Positions 1 through 8,270 of a stretch of DNA of 64,000 nt are shown here, piece by piece. Each line of letters starts with the position of its first letter. Position 1 is the stretch's first letter. The notes under the pieces were generated by a model. It was not told the origin of the DNA and searched no databases. It saw nothing but the letters and a program-made list of their open reading frames with translations. Source of the DNA: an uncultured Bacteroides sp. (GTDB taxonomy: Bacteria; Bacteroidota; Bacteroidia; Bacteroidales; Bacteroidaceae); assembly GCF_963678845.1 (NCBI RefSeq), contig NZ_OY787468.1, positions 1,017,822 to 1,081,821 on the forward strand, read 5' to 3'. A program made the position numbers and the translations under genes.

Positions 1-1
1 T

Positions 2-487
2 CACGGTGAATTGTCGTTTACCTTTACGGACGATGCGTTCGATAGAGCGGAAGATTGTGACTATCTCATCTGTTTGCTTGATGGAATCTTTGTTCCGTTT
101 TTCATTGATGAATACCGTTTCCGGTCGGACTCTACGGCTTTGGTTAAACTCGAAGGGATCGATTCTACCGAAAAGGCACGCATGTTTACTAATGTAGAAG
201 TCTATTTTCCTGTGAAATATGCAGAAGACTCTTCTCCGGAAGAGCTTTCCTGGGATTATTTTGTAGGATTTCAGGTAAAGGATAAACATCATGGTGATAT
301 AGGCACGGTGGTGGAAGTAGATCAATCGACCATTAACACGCTGTTTGTACTCGATAAGGGTGGTGAAGAACTACTTATTCCGGCGCAGGAAGAGTTTATT
401 CTGAAAATGGATCACAAGAAAAGAACAATGACTGTTGATCTGCCCGAAGGACTGCTGTCGCTGGAAGATGTGGAAACGCTCGATTGA
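2..487 (+). CDS. rimM: Ribosome maturation factor RimM (5' truncated by window)
   Basis: RimM is a 30S assembly factor that binds ribosomal protein S19 and helps 16S rRNA head maturation. The frame is open from base 2 and reads HGELSF at its start, the conserved N-terminal RimM segment, so only about a dozen residues are missing. The C-terminal PRC-barrel half is visible: the segment DYFVGFQVKD, then GTVVEVDQS, then the LLIPAQEEFI strand typical of RimM (residues about 80-130 of the fragment). About 161 residues remain of a family that is usually near 175. It is followed by an ABC ATPase gene 20 bp downstream, which may be co-transcribed. The identification rests on sequence pattern and is firm; the start lies outside the window. 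Confidence 0.93.
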   Translation, partial: HGELSFTFTDDAFDRAEDCDYLICLLDGIFVPFFIDEYRFRSDSTALVKLEGIDSTEKARMFTNVEVYFPVKYAEDSSPEELSWDYFVGFQVKDKHHGDIGTVVEVDQSTINTLFVLDKGGEELLIPAQEEFILKMDHKKRTMTVDLPEGLLSLEDVETLD

Positions 488-507
488 TGGATTTTCCACC
501 TTGAACC

Positions 508-1512
508 ATGCCTGATGCAATTATACAAACCCACGATTTAACCATAGGATATGTAACCCGAAAGGCAACTTATCCGGTTCAGATACGTCTTTCTCTGGAG
601 GTGTTCCAGGGAGAAATGGTTTGCCTGATAGGGCCTAATGGTTGCGGTAAATCTACCCTTTTACGAACAATAGCCGGACTTCAGCCTGCTCTTCGCGGAG
701 AAGTTCGCATTGATAACCTTCCCTTAGGCAAACAATCCCTTTCAAACAAAGCACGGTTGCTCTCACTTGTATTGACTGACCGTGTGGAAGTAAGCAATCT
801 TACCGTTTTCAACCTTGTGGCACTGGGCAGGAATCCCTACACTGACTGGCTGGGAAAACTGACCGATCACGACAAAGAACTGGTGCATGCAGCACTTTCG
901 CAGGTACACCTAGAGGGATATGCCAATCGTTTTATCAATGAACTGTCTGATGGTGAGCGTCAGCGGGCCATGATAGCCAAGGCCCTGGTGCAGGACACAC
1001 CGGTAATTCTGCTGGATGAGCCCACAGCCCATCTGGATATCAACAACAAAGTAGAGGTGATGATGCTTCTTCATGAACTTGCCCGGCGAACAAACAAAGC
1101 AATAGTACTTTCTACTCACGAACTAGACCTTGCTCTTCAAACGGCTGATAAGCTGTGGCTGATGACTCCAAAACACGGAATTGCAGTAGGTACGCCCGAA
1201 GATCTGATTCTGACTAACCGTTTTCAGAAAGTCTTTGCGAATAACTCTTACCGTTTCGATTTGTCAACCGGTAATTTTATGGTAAATCATGCTGAGACTC
1301 CGCGCCTTGTTTCGTTGAAAACTCTGGGCGCAGGAAACCGTACTTACTGGACTGAGCGTGCATTGGCAAGGAGTGGATACCAAATCTCTCCCAATGCTCC
1401 TGCCATGATAACCGTGGATGAGGCTGCCGATTCGTGGCTGATCTCAGAAGATGGTAATGATATTGCCTGTTCTTCTCTTCAGGAACTGTTACTGCAACTG
1501 GAGTCATTTTGA
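508..1512 (+). CDS. FecE/FepC-type ABC transporter ATPase
   Basis: Cytoplasmic ATPase subunit of an importer in the iron-siderophore/heme/cobalamin class. Visible motifs are Walker A GPNGCGKST, signature LSDGERQR, Walker B VILLDEPTAHLD and the switch histidine in LSTHELDLAL, all in the first ~215 residues. A further ~120 residues follow, longer than a typical ~260-residue FecE; the tail resembles no domain that I recognise. No permease or substrate-binding gene is adjacent: upstream is rimM and downstream, after 460 bp, dxr. The partner subunits must therefore be encoded elsewhere, so the substrate cannot be read from context. The ATG at 508 is the first in frame and sits 20 bp after rimM. 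Confidence 0.85.
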   Translation: MPDAIIQTHDLTIGYVTRKATYPVQIRLSLEVFQGEMVCLIGPNGCGKSTLLRTIAGLQPALRGEVRIDNLPLGKQSLSNKARLLSLVLTDRVEVSNLTVFNLVALGRNPYTDWLGKLTDHDKELVHAALSQVHLEGYANRFINELSDGERQRAMIAKALVQDTPVILLDEPTAHLDINNKVEVMMLLHELARRTNKAIVLSTHELDLALQTADKLWLMTPKHGIAVGTPEDLILTNRFQKVFANNSYRFDLSTGNFMVNHAETPRLVSLKTLGAGNRTYWTERALARSGYQISPNAPAMITVDEAADSWLISEDGNDIACSSLQELLLQLESF

Positions 1513-1972
1513 TTCCTTGCCTGTTCTGTGCCAATCACATCCGTTGTCTATTTCCTTCCACGCCCTTGTTAATCCATTTTCTCTAGGCACTTAAATGTAT
1601 TTCCCGAATTATCTTTCAAAAAAGACCTACACTTTAATTAAAAATAGTGTAGGCTTAAATATTAATAAGGCTACTCTATATGTTAATTAGGTCTACACCT
1701 TTCTAAAAACATATAAAGGGACATTTCCTTAACTTCCGTCGGCATTTTCTCTCTATTTATCGTTTTTATCGTTAAAATGAATAAAGAAAGCTGTGCTACG
1801 TTCCGTTAATTTCTTACATTTGTGCTCTTTAAATCGCCAGCACGCGAATGAGAAATGCAAATACAAGCTGAATATCTTTTTTTGCTTTCTGGTGATGCTT
1901 AGAAATAACAAGAAAAAGAGCTTTGCCGGCCTTTTATGGAGGCAGAAAAATAGATTACTATTAAGAACAACA
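1513..1972. other. Intergenic region with repeated CTACAC hairpin
   Basis: About 460 bp without a convincing gene. A hairpin pairs CCTACACT (1626-1633) with AGTGTAGG (1646-1653), and a third related motif, AGGTCTACACCT, lies about 35 bp further on. The hairpin has no T-run after it, so it is not a clear terminator. The 3' part carries the likely dxr promoter. An open frame runs back from dxr to 1793 but shows no dxr-like sequence before 1973 and is judged untranslated leader. Confidence 0.4.
1815..1822 (+). promoter_or_regulatory. Candidate -7 box for dxr-rseP
   Basis: TACATTTG matches the Bacteroides TAnnTTTG -7 consensus, about 150 bp before the dxr start. The -33 region is not a clean TTTG, so confidence is moderate. 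Confidence 0.4.
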
Positions 1973-3133
1973 ATGAAGAAACAAATAGCGATATTGGGCT
2001 CCACAGGAAGTATTGGCACACAAGCGTTGCAGGTGATTGCCGAGCATTCTGATTTATATGAAGTATATGCACTTACAGCCAATAACCGCGTAGAATTACT
2101 TATAGAACAGGCAAGGCAGTTTATGCCCGAGGCTGTAGTGATAGGTAACGAAACAAAATATTCTCAACTAAAGGAAGCACTGAGTGGCTTACCTATCAAG
2201 GTTTACGCCGGAGATGAGGCATTGGCACAGATAGTGGAAGCCGGTCCCATTGATGTGGTACTTACAGCAATGGTTGGCTTTGCCGGACTGAAACCTACCA
2301 TTAATGCCATTCGTGCAAAGAAGAAGATTGCCCTGGCTAATAAGGAAACGCTTGTAGTGGCCGGTGAGTTGGTCAACGAACTTGCGCAACAGTATGGTAC
2401 GGCAATATTACCTGTCGATTCAGAACACTCGGCAGTATTTCAATGCTTGGTGGGAGAGGTAGGCAACAAAATAGAAAAAGTGATTCTTACAGCTTCAGGC
2501 GGCCCTTTCCGTACCTGTACAATGGAACAACTGAAGACTGTAACCAAGGTGCAGGCGCTTAAACATCCCAACTGGGACATGGGTGCAAAGATCACTATTG
2601 ACTCAGCGTCAATGATGAATAAAGGCTTTGAGGTGATTGAAGCTAAATGGTTGTTCGGGTTGAAACCGGAACAGGTTGAAGTAGTGGTTCATCCTCAGTC
2701 AATCATTCACTCCATGGTGCAGTTTGAAGATGGTGCAGTAAAAGCACAACTTGGTGTGCCGGATATGCGTGTGCCTATTCAGTATGCTTTGTCTTATCCG
2801 GATAGGCTTAGTTCTTCTTTCGACCGACTAGACTTCTCGAAATGTGGCAATCTCACATTTGAACAACCAGATATTAAACGTTTTAGGAACCTGGCTTTGG
2901 CTTATGAAGCACTCCATCAGGCGGGTAACATGCCTTGTATTGTGAATGCTGCGAATGAAATTGCGGTTGCTGCTTTTCTGCGCAACAGAGTAAGTTTCTT
3001 AGGAATGAGTGATGTGATAGAAAAAGTAATGCAGACAGTGAGCTTCATAAAATCACCGATGTATGATGATTACGTGGCAACCGACGCAGAGGCGCGGGAA
3101 GTTGCAAAAGAATTGATGAATTTTAAAATTTAA
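1973..3133 (+). CDS. dxr: 1-deoxy-D-xylulose 5-phosphate reductoisomerase
   Basis: Second enzyme of the MEP isoprenoid pathway; converts DXP to MEP with NADPH in the cytosol. The N-terminal Rossmann motif GSTGSIGTQAL (residues 8-18), the metal and substrate segment PVDSEHSAVFQ, the catalytic loop IDSASMMNKGFEVIEA and HPQSIIHSMVQF are all present. From the ATG at 1973 the protein is 386 residues, the normal family length, and begins MKKQIAILGSTG as expected; the longer in-frame extension to 1793 is rejected because it adds a non-homologous lysine-rich leader. rseP starts 13 bp after the stop, so the two are likely one transcript. Confidence 0.97.
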   Translation: MKKQIAILGSTGSIGTQALQVIAEHSDLYEVYALTANNRVELLIEQARQFMPEAVVIGNETKYSQLKEALSGLPIKVYAGDEALAQIVEAGPIDVVLTAMVGFAGLKPTINAIRAKKKIALANKETLVVAGELVNELAQQYGTAILPVDSEHSAVFQCLVGEVGNKIEKVILTASGGPFRTCTMEQLKTVTKVQALKHPNWDMGAKITIDSASMMNKGFEVIEAKWLFGLKPEQVEVVVHPQSIIHSMVQFEDGAVKAQLGVPDMRVPIQYALSYPDRLSSSFDRLDFSKCGNLTFEQPDIKRFRNLALAYEALHQAGNMPCIVNAANEIAVAAFLRNRVSFLGMSDVIEKVMQTVSFIKSPMYDDYVATDAEAREVAKELMNFKI

Positions 3134-3146
3134 TAGATAATTATTG

Positions 3147-4499
3147 ATGGAAACATTTTTGATCCGTGCCCTGCAATTGATAATGAGTTTATCGTTATTG
3201 GTTGTTATTCATGAAGGAGGGCACTTTCTTTTTGCCCGTCTCTTTAAAGTAAGAGTAGAAAAATTCTGTTTATTTTTCGACCCTTGGTTTACACTTTTCA
3301 AGTTTAAGCCAAAGAACAGCGAAACTGAATATGGTATAGGATGGTTACCTCTGGGTGGCTATGTGAAGATATCCGGAATGATAGATGAATCAATGGATAA
3401 GGAACAAATGGCACAGCCCGAACAACCTTGGGAGTTCCGTTCTAAACCAGCCGGTCAGCGATTGCTGATTATGGTAGCCGGAGTATTGTTCAACTTCCTT
3501 TTGGCATTGTTCATTTATTCCATGATTCTATTTACATGGGGTGATTCCTATATGCTTCCCAAAGATATGAAGATGGGTATGCAGTTCAGCGAAGTAGCAA
3601 AACAAGTTGGCTTCCAGGATGGAGATATTCTTCTTAAAGCTGATGGAAAAGAACTGGGAAGCTATCCAAAGATGCATCGTCAGATTTATAATGCCAGCGA
3701 GGTAACTGTAGAACGTCAAGGCAAGGAAGCTATCGTGAAAATACCTAAAGATTTCATGAACCGGTTGATGGCTGCCAATTCCTATTTGTCAGAATGCCGT
3801 ATACCGTATGTTATCGACAGTGTGATACCTAATGGCGGACTTGCAAAAGCGGGAGTGCATAGAGGTGATAGTATAATTGCTCTTAATGGTGTTTCATTTG
3901 CTGCTTACAACGACTATATTCAAATGGTTGAGAAGCTGAAAGCCTCTGCGCCTAAGGACAGTGTTCAGGGAGCATCCCGTAAAGTGAGCATTGCTTATGT
4001 GAGAGCCGGGGTAACGGATACTATTGATGTTCAGCTTGATTCATTATATAAAGGTAATGCTTACGCGTATCTTCCCGATCATTTTTATAAAGTGACTACA
4101 AAGGAATACGGATTCTTTGAATCTTTCCCTGCAGGTATTTCTCTAGGTGTGAATACGCTTAAAGGTTATGTAAGTGATATGAAGTATGTATTCTCTAAAG
4201 AAGGTGCAAAAAGCTTAGGTGGATTTGGAACCATCGGAAGTATCTTCCCTGCACAGTGGGATTGGCATCGTTTCTGGGGAATGACAGCATTCCTTTCTAT
4301 CATTCTTGCTTTCATGAATATTTTACCTATTCCGGCTTTGGATGGCGGACATGTGCTTTTCCTTCTTTATGAAATTGTAGCGCGTCGCAAACCAAGTGAT
4401 AAGTTTATGGAATATGCTCAGATGACCGGTATGATTATACTTTTTGGTCTGTTGATATGGGCCAACTTTAATGATGTTCTGCGGTTCTTCTTTAAATAG
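3147..4499 (+). CDS. rseP: RIP-type zinc metalloprotease (site-2 protease)
   Basis: Inner-membrane intramembrane protease that clips membrane-bound anti-sigma factors and remnant signal peptides. The zinc motif HEGGH (residues 22-26) lies in the first membrane helix. Two PDZ-like regions follow (about residues 170-330; VIPNGGLAKAGVHRGDSI marks the second). A C-terminal LDGGH segment (PIPALDGGHVLF) provides the third ligand and is followed by a final helix. Length is 450 residues from the ATG at 3147; an upstream TTG at 3144 is less likely. A strong hairpin terminator follows, closing the dxr-rseP unit. In Bacteroidales dxr and rseP are usual neighbours. Confidence 0.95.
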   Translation: METFLIRALQLIMSLSLLVVIHEGGHFLFARLFKVRVEKFCLFFDPWFTLFKFKPKNSETEYGIGWLPLGGYVKISGMIDESMDKEQMAQPEQPWEFRSKPAGQRLLIMVAGVLFNFLLALFIYSMILFTWGDSYMLPKDMKMGMQFSEVAKQVGFQDGDILLKADGKELGSYPKMHRQIYNASEVTVERQGKEAIVKIPKDFMNRLMAANSYLSECRIPYVIDSVIPNGGLAKAGVHRGDSIIALNGVSFAAYNDYIQMVEKLKASAPKDSVQGASRKVSIAYVRAGVTDTIDVQLDSLYKGNAYAYLPDHFYKVTTKEYGFFESFPAGISLGVNTLKGYVSDMKYVFSKEGAKSLGGFGTIGSIFPAQWDWHRFWGMTAFLSIILAFMNILPIPALDGGHVLFLLYEIVARRKPSDKFMEYAQMTGMIILFGLLIWANFNDVLRFFFK

Positions 4500-4523
4500 A
4501 TAAACTCCTGATAGATAAAATTA

Positions 4524-4568
4524 AAAGCCGCTCAAAGGAATTAAATACTCCTTTGAGCGGCTTTTGTT
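4524..4568 (+). terminator. Rho-independent terminator after rseP
   Basis: A near-perfect stem (AAAGCCGCTCAAAGGA paired with its complement, loop around TTAAATAC) ends in CTTTTG. It closes the rseP transcript and, being symmetric, may also stop the convergent nrdG transcript. Confidence 0.85.
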
Positions 4569-4632
4569 TATCTTTAAAAGACTCCCTTGTTAATAACTTT
4601 ATTGCTGATACAGTTTAATCAAGCAATATGCA

Positions 4633-5178
4633 TCATTGAGATACTTTCGATTTGTGCTGCTTGCTTGTCATCCAAAGAATGTTTTCAATAGCCTGCTCTT
4701 TATTTAATTGGTTCAAATGAATAATCCGTTGGTTGGCACTTCCCCGGAATTCCAGATAAGGAGAATATTCCGCTTGCACGAATCGTCCGTCTACCAAGGT
4801 ATCAATATAAGGAAGAGCGGCACTTAACTGAGAATCTGCAAGCAGTTCCTCGTATGTATATCCTGTGTAACACCAGATATTCTGCCCGGTTTCCTCCTTA
4901 ATTCGTCTGATAAAAGGCAAAAAAGCCTTTGGGTTATAAAAAGGATCACCGCCCGAGAAAGTAACGCCATCCAGTAAAGGATTGGCATTAATCTCCCGTA
5001 TAATTCTGCTTATAGTTTCTTCCGTTAAAAGAGTACCTTGTACTGCATTCCATGTGCCCGGGTTCTGACATCCCTTGCAGTGATGACGACATCCAGCCAG
5101 ATAGATGGAATAACGGATTCCTTCACCGTCCACAATTGTTTCGGGATAAGTAAATAACAGGTAAAGTTGTTCCGGCAT
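4633..5178 (-). CDS. nrdG: Anaerobic ribonucleotide reductase activating protein
   Basis: Radical-SAM activase that installs the glycyl radical on NrdD. The [4Fe-4S] motif CRHHCKGC (CX3CX2C, residues 30-37) and the SAM-binding GGD motif in VTFSGGDPFY are visible. At 181 residues it is slightly longer than the usual ~155-175. It lies 150 bp downstream of nrdD on the same strand, the standard nrdDG order. The intervening sequence contains two inverted repeats, so mRNA processing between the two is possible. Regulation is presumably through the cobalamin riboswitch upstream of nrdD. Confidence 0.95.
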   Translation of the reverse strand: MPEQLYLLFTYPETIVDGEGIRYSIYLAGCRHHCKGCQNPGTWNAVQGTLLTEETISRIIREINANPLLDGVTFSGGDPFYNPKAFLPFIRRIKEETGQNIWCYTGYTYEELLADSQLSAALPYIDTLVDGRFVQAEYSPYLEFRGSANQRIIHLNQLNKEQAIENILWMTSKQHKSKVSQ

Positions 5179-5195
5179 TCTTATTTCTTGTTTTT

Positions 5196-5292
5196 ATAAA
5201 TGGAGAGTAGCAAAAAGTATGGCTCCCTCCATTTATTTGTATTTTATCGTAGACTGAAATTCAATAGTTTAATCTACATGAACAGACTATTG
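5196..5292 (-). other. Two inverted repeats in the nrdD-nrdG spacer
   Basis: ATAAATGGAG (5196-5205) pairs with CTCCATTTAT (5227-5236), and CAATAGT (5262-5268) with ACTATTG (5286-5292). Neither is followed by a U-run on the minus strand, so they are better read as mRNA stability or processing structures than as terminators. Function is inferred only. Confidence 0.35.
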
Positions 5293-5331
5293 AAAGTCCT
5301 TTTCTCTTCGCTCTTTTTTGTCAGAAAAAGA

Positions 5332-7719
5332 TTAGTGATGCTTCACCCTGTCTTTCTCTTCTGCACGCTTAGCCGAATTCCATGTGCTCAGATCTCCTGT
5401 AAGATATCCGGTGATTCTTCTCATTCTCATTATATTCTCACTCTGACACACCGGACACTTATCATAAATCACTCCTTTGTATCCGCAAGCATTGCAAGTA
5501 TCTACAGGGTGATTAATTGAACCGTAACCAATGCCTTCATCGTGCATCACTTTTACAATCTTGGTTATTGCCTTTACATTTTTTTGTGCTTCACCGTCCA
5601 GTTCCACGTAAGTAATGTGCCCTCCACGGGTAATGGCATGAAAAGGAGCTTCCTTTTTAATTTTCTCCACAATGCTGATAGACTCTTTTACATCAATATG
5701 GAAAGAGTTTACATAATAATCCTTGTCTGTTACTCCAGCTATCTTTCCGAATTTCCTACGGTCCATGCGGGTAAATCTTCCCGATAGGCCTTCTGCCGGA
5801 GTGGCAAGCACGGAATAATTCAGATTATATTTGGTCTTATATTCGTCTGCTACTTTATTCATTTCCTGAATGGTTTCATAAAGAGTATTCCATGCTTTTG
5901 AACTGTGAGCATGTCCTTCTCCGTAGAGAGCCATCATTGCATTGTGTCCCCCAATAAAGCCAATGCCCAGTGTTCCGCTGCGGAGTACATCGCCCACCTC
6001 TTCGTTTGGATTAAGATCTCCACCGCCTTTCCACACATCATTCCCCATCATGAAAGGGAACTGACGCGCAAGAGCTGTGCGCTGATACTGATAACGGGTA
6101 TAAAGTTGATCGGCAATGAGTTCCGACATGCTGCGAACCGACTTGAGGAACAGTTCTTTCTCTTTCATCTCCAGAGCATCCTTGTTGGACGTTCCCACCA
6201 TATTTTCTGCTTCAATCTTTGCTTCAATGGCAAGACGCGGTAAGTTCAGCGTGGTGAAAGAGAGGTTTCCTCGTCCCAAAGACGATTTCTCACCGGCTAC
6301 ATTCTCGAATACACGTGTGCGGCATCCCATTGTGGCTAGTTCATATCTATAACGTTGCGGATCGTTTGCTTTCCACAGGTCATTTGTATTATATGGAGTA
6401 TCCAAAAACATGAAGTTTGGGAAAAGAGCTTTCGAGGTTGTGCGGCAAGCTTTCAGGAATAAGTCAAAGTTAGGTGTGCTGAATCTGACTTTTCCATTCA
6501 TGGCAGCATCAAAATCTACCATTGCTTTCTGATAATCTTCCTCGGAATAAGACACACCATCCTTTATTTTAAAGATCTGGATAGGAAATACCGGAACTTC
6601 CCCACGGCTTCCCAGTCCTTCCATAGTGGCGGTAAGCAACTCTTCTATCACCAGTCGTCCTTCTGCTGATGTATCTGTTCCGTAATTGATAGAGCTAAAA
6701 ACCACTTGATTACCTCCTCGAGAGTGCATGGTGTTCAGGTTATGGATAAATCCTTCCATTGCCTGGTGAGTATCTTTTCTGGTAGAAGAAAATGCTTTCT
6801 CAATAATCCGGTTGAGTGCTTCTTTTTCGAGGGATACTTGCAGGGCTGTCAGAGCCATGCAAAGTGTGCCTCGTTCCAGTTCGCTTGTTTTGATGGAAGA
6901 AATATGTTCTTTAATGAGTGCTTTCAGTGATTTCTCGTCAACAATATTACCCTTCATGGAAAAGTAGAATCCTAAAAGAGAGGCAAAATGTTTTTGAAAA
7001 GATTTCAATACGCCCTTAGCCATGAAGAAGTCGAATGCCGGAATTGACTGTCCGCCGTGTTGTTCATTTTGGTTTGTCTGGAATATAATGGTAGCCAGTG
7101 TTGCATAACTCTGAATGGACTGAGGTGTGCGTATGCTTCCATTCTTGGTACGGAATCCACGTTCAAAGAGATCATCCATATCGTACTGAATACAGGTGGT
7201 AGTCTTTGTAGGATAGTAATCCAAGTCATGAATATGAATATCTCCCAGCTGGTGAGCCATGGCAAATTTCTTTGGGAGCAGATATTTATATGTATAGTCT
7301 TTTGTGACTTCTGAAGCAAAAGTCATCATCTGTCCTGCCGGAGTGTGGCTCGACATGTTGGCATTACTTAGATTTACATCATTTTTGTCTATGGCAACAA
7401 TACCATCCATGATGTGTTTAATCTGAGTTTTCTTATCGCGTTCGGTATTTCTCCACTCACGGTAAATAATGTATTTTTTAGCCACCTCTGGTTGAACCTT
7501 CATTAATTCCTTTTCAACCAGGTCCTGAATCTGTTCTACCGAAATAGTAGGAGTGGTAAAGTTTCCAATTACACGCATCGTGATATCAGCTATCGACTTA
7601 TCTTCGCCCGTGATACCTGTTGCATCGAATGCTTTAGTTACTGCATTCTTGATTTTACTGATGGAGAAATCTTCTTTTTTTCCATCTCTCTTGATAATAC
7701 AAATCTCAGCGTAGTTCAT
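5332..7719 (-). CDS. nrdD: Anaerobic ribonucleoside-triphosphate reductase (class III)
   Basis: Oxygen-sensitive class III reductase making dNTPs from NTPs. An N-terminal ATP-cone (residues about 1-95, starting ICIIKRDGKKEDF) gives allosteric control. The C-terminal zinc site is CNAC...CPVC, and the glycyl-radical loop is RITGYLTG near the end, with the radical glycine before YL. Length, 795 residues, fits the longer NrdD subfamily. It is read with nrdG, and a cobalamin riboswitch about 190 nt upstream on the same strand indicates repression when B12 is plentiful. That makes physiological sense if the genome also has a B12-dependent class II reductase; none is in this window. Confidence 0.97.
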   Translation of the reverse strand: MNYAEICIIKRDGKKEDFSISKIKNAVTKAFDATGITGEDKSIADITMRVIGNFTTPTISVEQIQDLVEKELMKVQPEVAKKYIIYREWRNTERDKKTQIKHIMDGIVAIDKNDVNLSNANMSSHTPAGQMMTFASEVTKDYTYKYLLPKKFAMAHQLGDIHIHDLDYYPTKTTTCIQYDMDDLFERGFRTKNGSIRTPQSIQSYATLATIIFQTNQNEQHGGQSIPAFDFFMAKGVLKSFQKHFASLLGFYFSMKGNIVDEKSLKALIKEHISSIKTSELERGTLCMALTALQVSLEKEALNRIIEKAFSSTRKDTHQAMEGFIHNLNTMHSRGGNQVVFSSINYGTDTSAEGRLVIEELLTATMEGLGSRGEVPVFPIQIFKIKDGVSYSEEDYQKAMVDFDAAMNGKVRFSTPNFDLFLKACRTTSKALFPNFMFLDTPYNTNDLWKANDPQRYRYELATMGCRTRVFENVAGEKSSLGRGNLSFTTLNLPRLAIEAKIEAENMVGTSNKDALEMKEKELFLKSVRSMSELIADQLYTRYQYQRTALARQFPFMMGNDVWKGGGDLNPNEEVGDVLRSGTLGIGFIGGHNAMMALYGEGHAHSSKAWNTLYETIQEMNKVADEYKTKYNLNYSVLATPAEGLSGRFTRMDRRKFGKIAGVTDKDYYVNSFHIDVKESISIVEKIKKEAPFHAITRGGHITYVELDGEAQKNVKAITKIVKVMHDEGIGYGSINHPVDTCNACGYKGVIYDKCPVCQSENIMRMRRITGYLTGDLSTWNSAKRAEEKDRVKHH

Positions 7720-7795
7720 TGTTCTTTTCTCTTTTGTAAAACTTTTATTGCTAATAAGTTGTCACATTAGAAAATCTTGCAGGGGAAGGAGGGAA

Positions 7796-7860
7796 GAGAA
7801 TAGGCCGGTAAAAGATCGTCGCCAAAAGATTGCTAGATCTTGGCGGATTCCTATATTCTC
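7796..7860 (-). promoter_or_regulatory. Nested stem-loop between riboswitch and nrdD
   Basis: On the minus strand GAGAATATAGG (7850-7860) pairs with CCTATTCTC (7796-7804), with one bulge. It encloses an inner hairpin of CGCCAA/TTGGCG (7840-7845 with 7820-7825). The position, downstream of the riboswitch core and upstream of the nrdD start, suits an expression platform. It has no U-run after it, so an intrinsic terminator is not obvious. Confidence 0.4.
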
Positions 7861-7904
7861 TTGCTTTAACTCCCGAAAGCATTAGATATTCTATATGTGT
7901 AATT

Positions 7905-8070
7905 CTGGCAGGTCTTCTGACTTATCTCTCCCTTAAAGTGCCTTCCCACAAATAATTGCAGTGGCTTGTTACTTAAGTTCTTCGAGAATCACAGCAGCGG
8001 GTACTGTTACCGGATTTCACGGTATTCCCTTTTCTCCAAAAGCATAGCTTCATTACCAAAACTGACACAA
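7905..8070 (-). promoter_or_regulatory. Cobalamin riboswitch
   Basis: Read on the minus strand, the segment carries the ordered conserved words of the B12 aptamer: GGGAATACCGTGAAATCCGG, then ACCCGCTGCTGTGA, then AAGCCACTG, then GGGAAGG, and finally the B12 box GTCAGAAGACCTGCC (7907-7921). These are established hallmarks of adenosylcobalamin riboswitches. It lies in the nrdD leader and points towards nrdDG; no other gene lies between. Boundaries are approximate. Confidence 0.95.
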
Positions 8071-8212
8071 AGATAATGGATAATCTTATATGTTGTTTCG
8101 CTTAGGTGTGTTAAATATAAAAGTTTTGGATAACTTTTTTTTATTTCTATTCTGAAAAGTTTACCACTTTGGATAACTTTTGGTTCATTATGAGTTGGTT
8201 AAATGATAAAAA

Positions 8213-8251
8213 AAAAGACCGCTCAGCATTTATACGTTGAACGGTCTTTCT
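8213..8251 (-). terminator. Terminator of the amino acid permease gene
   Basis: On the minus strand AAAGACCGTTCAACG pairs with the complementary CTGAGCGGTCTTT across a short loop and runs into TTTTTTTT, directly after the permease stop codon. Confidence 0.88.
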
Positions 8252-8270
8252 GCAAATATAAAAAAGTGCT

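Noticed and set aside
1793..1972. N-terminal extension of dxr
   Set aside because: No Dxr-like residues; a -7 box lies inside it, and the ATG at 1973 gives the normal protein.
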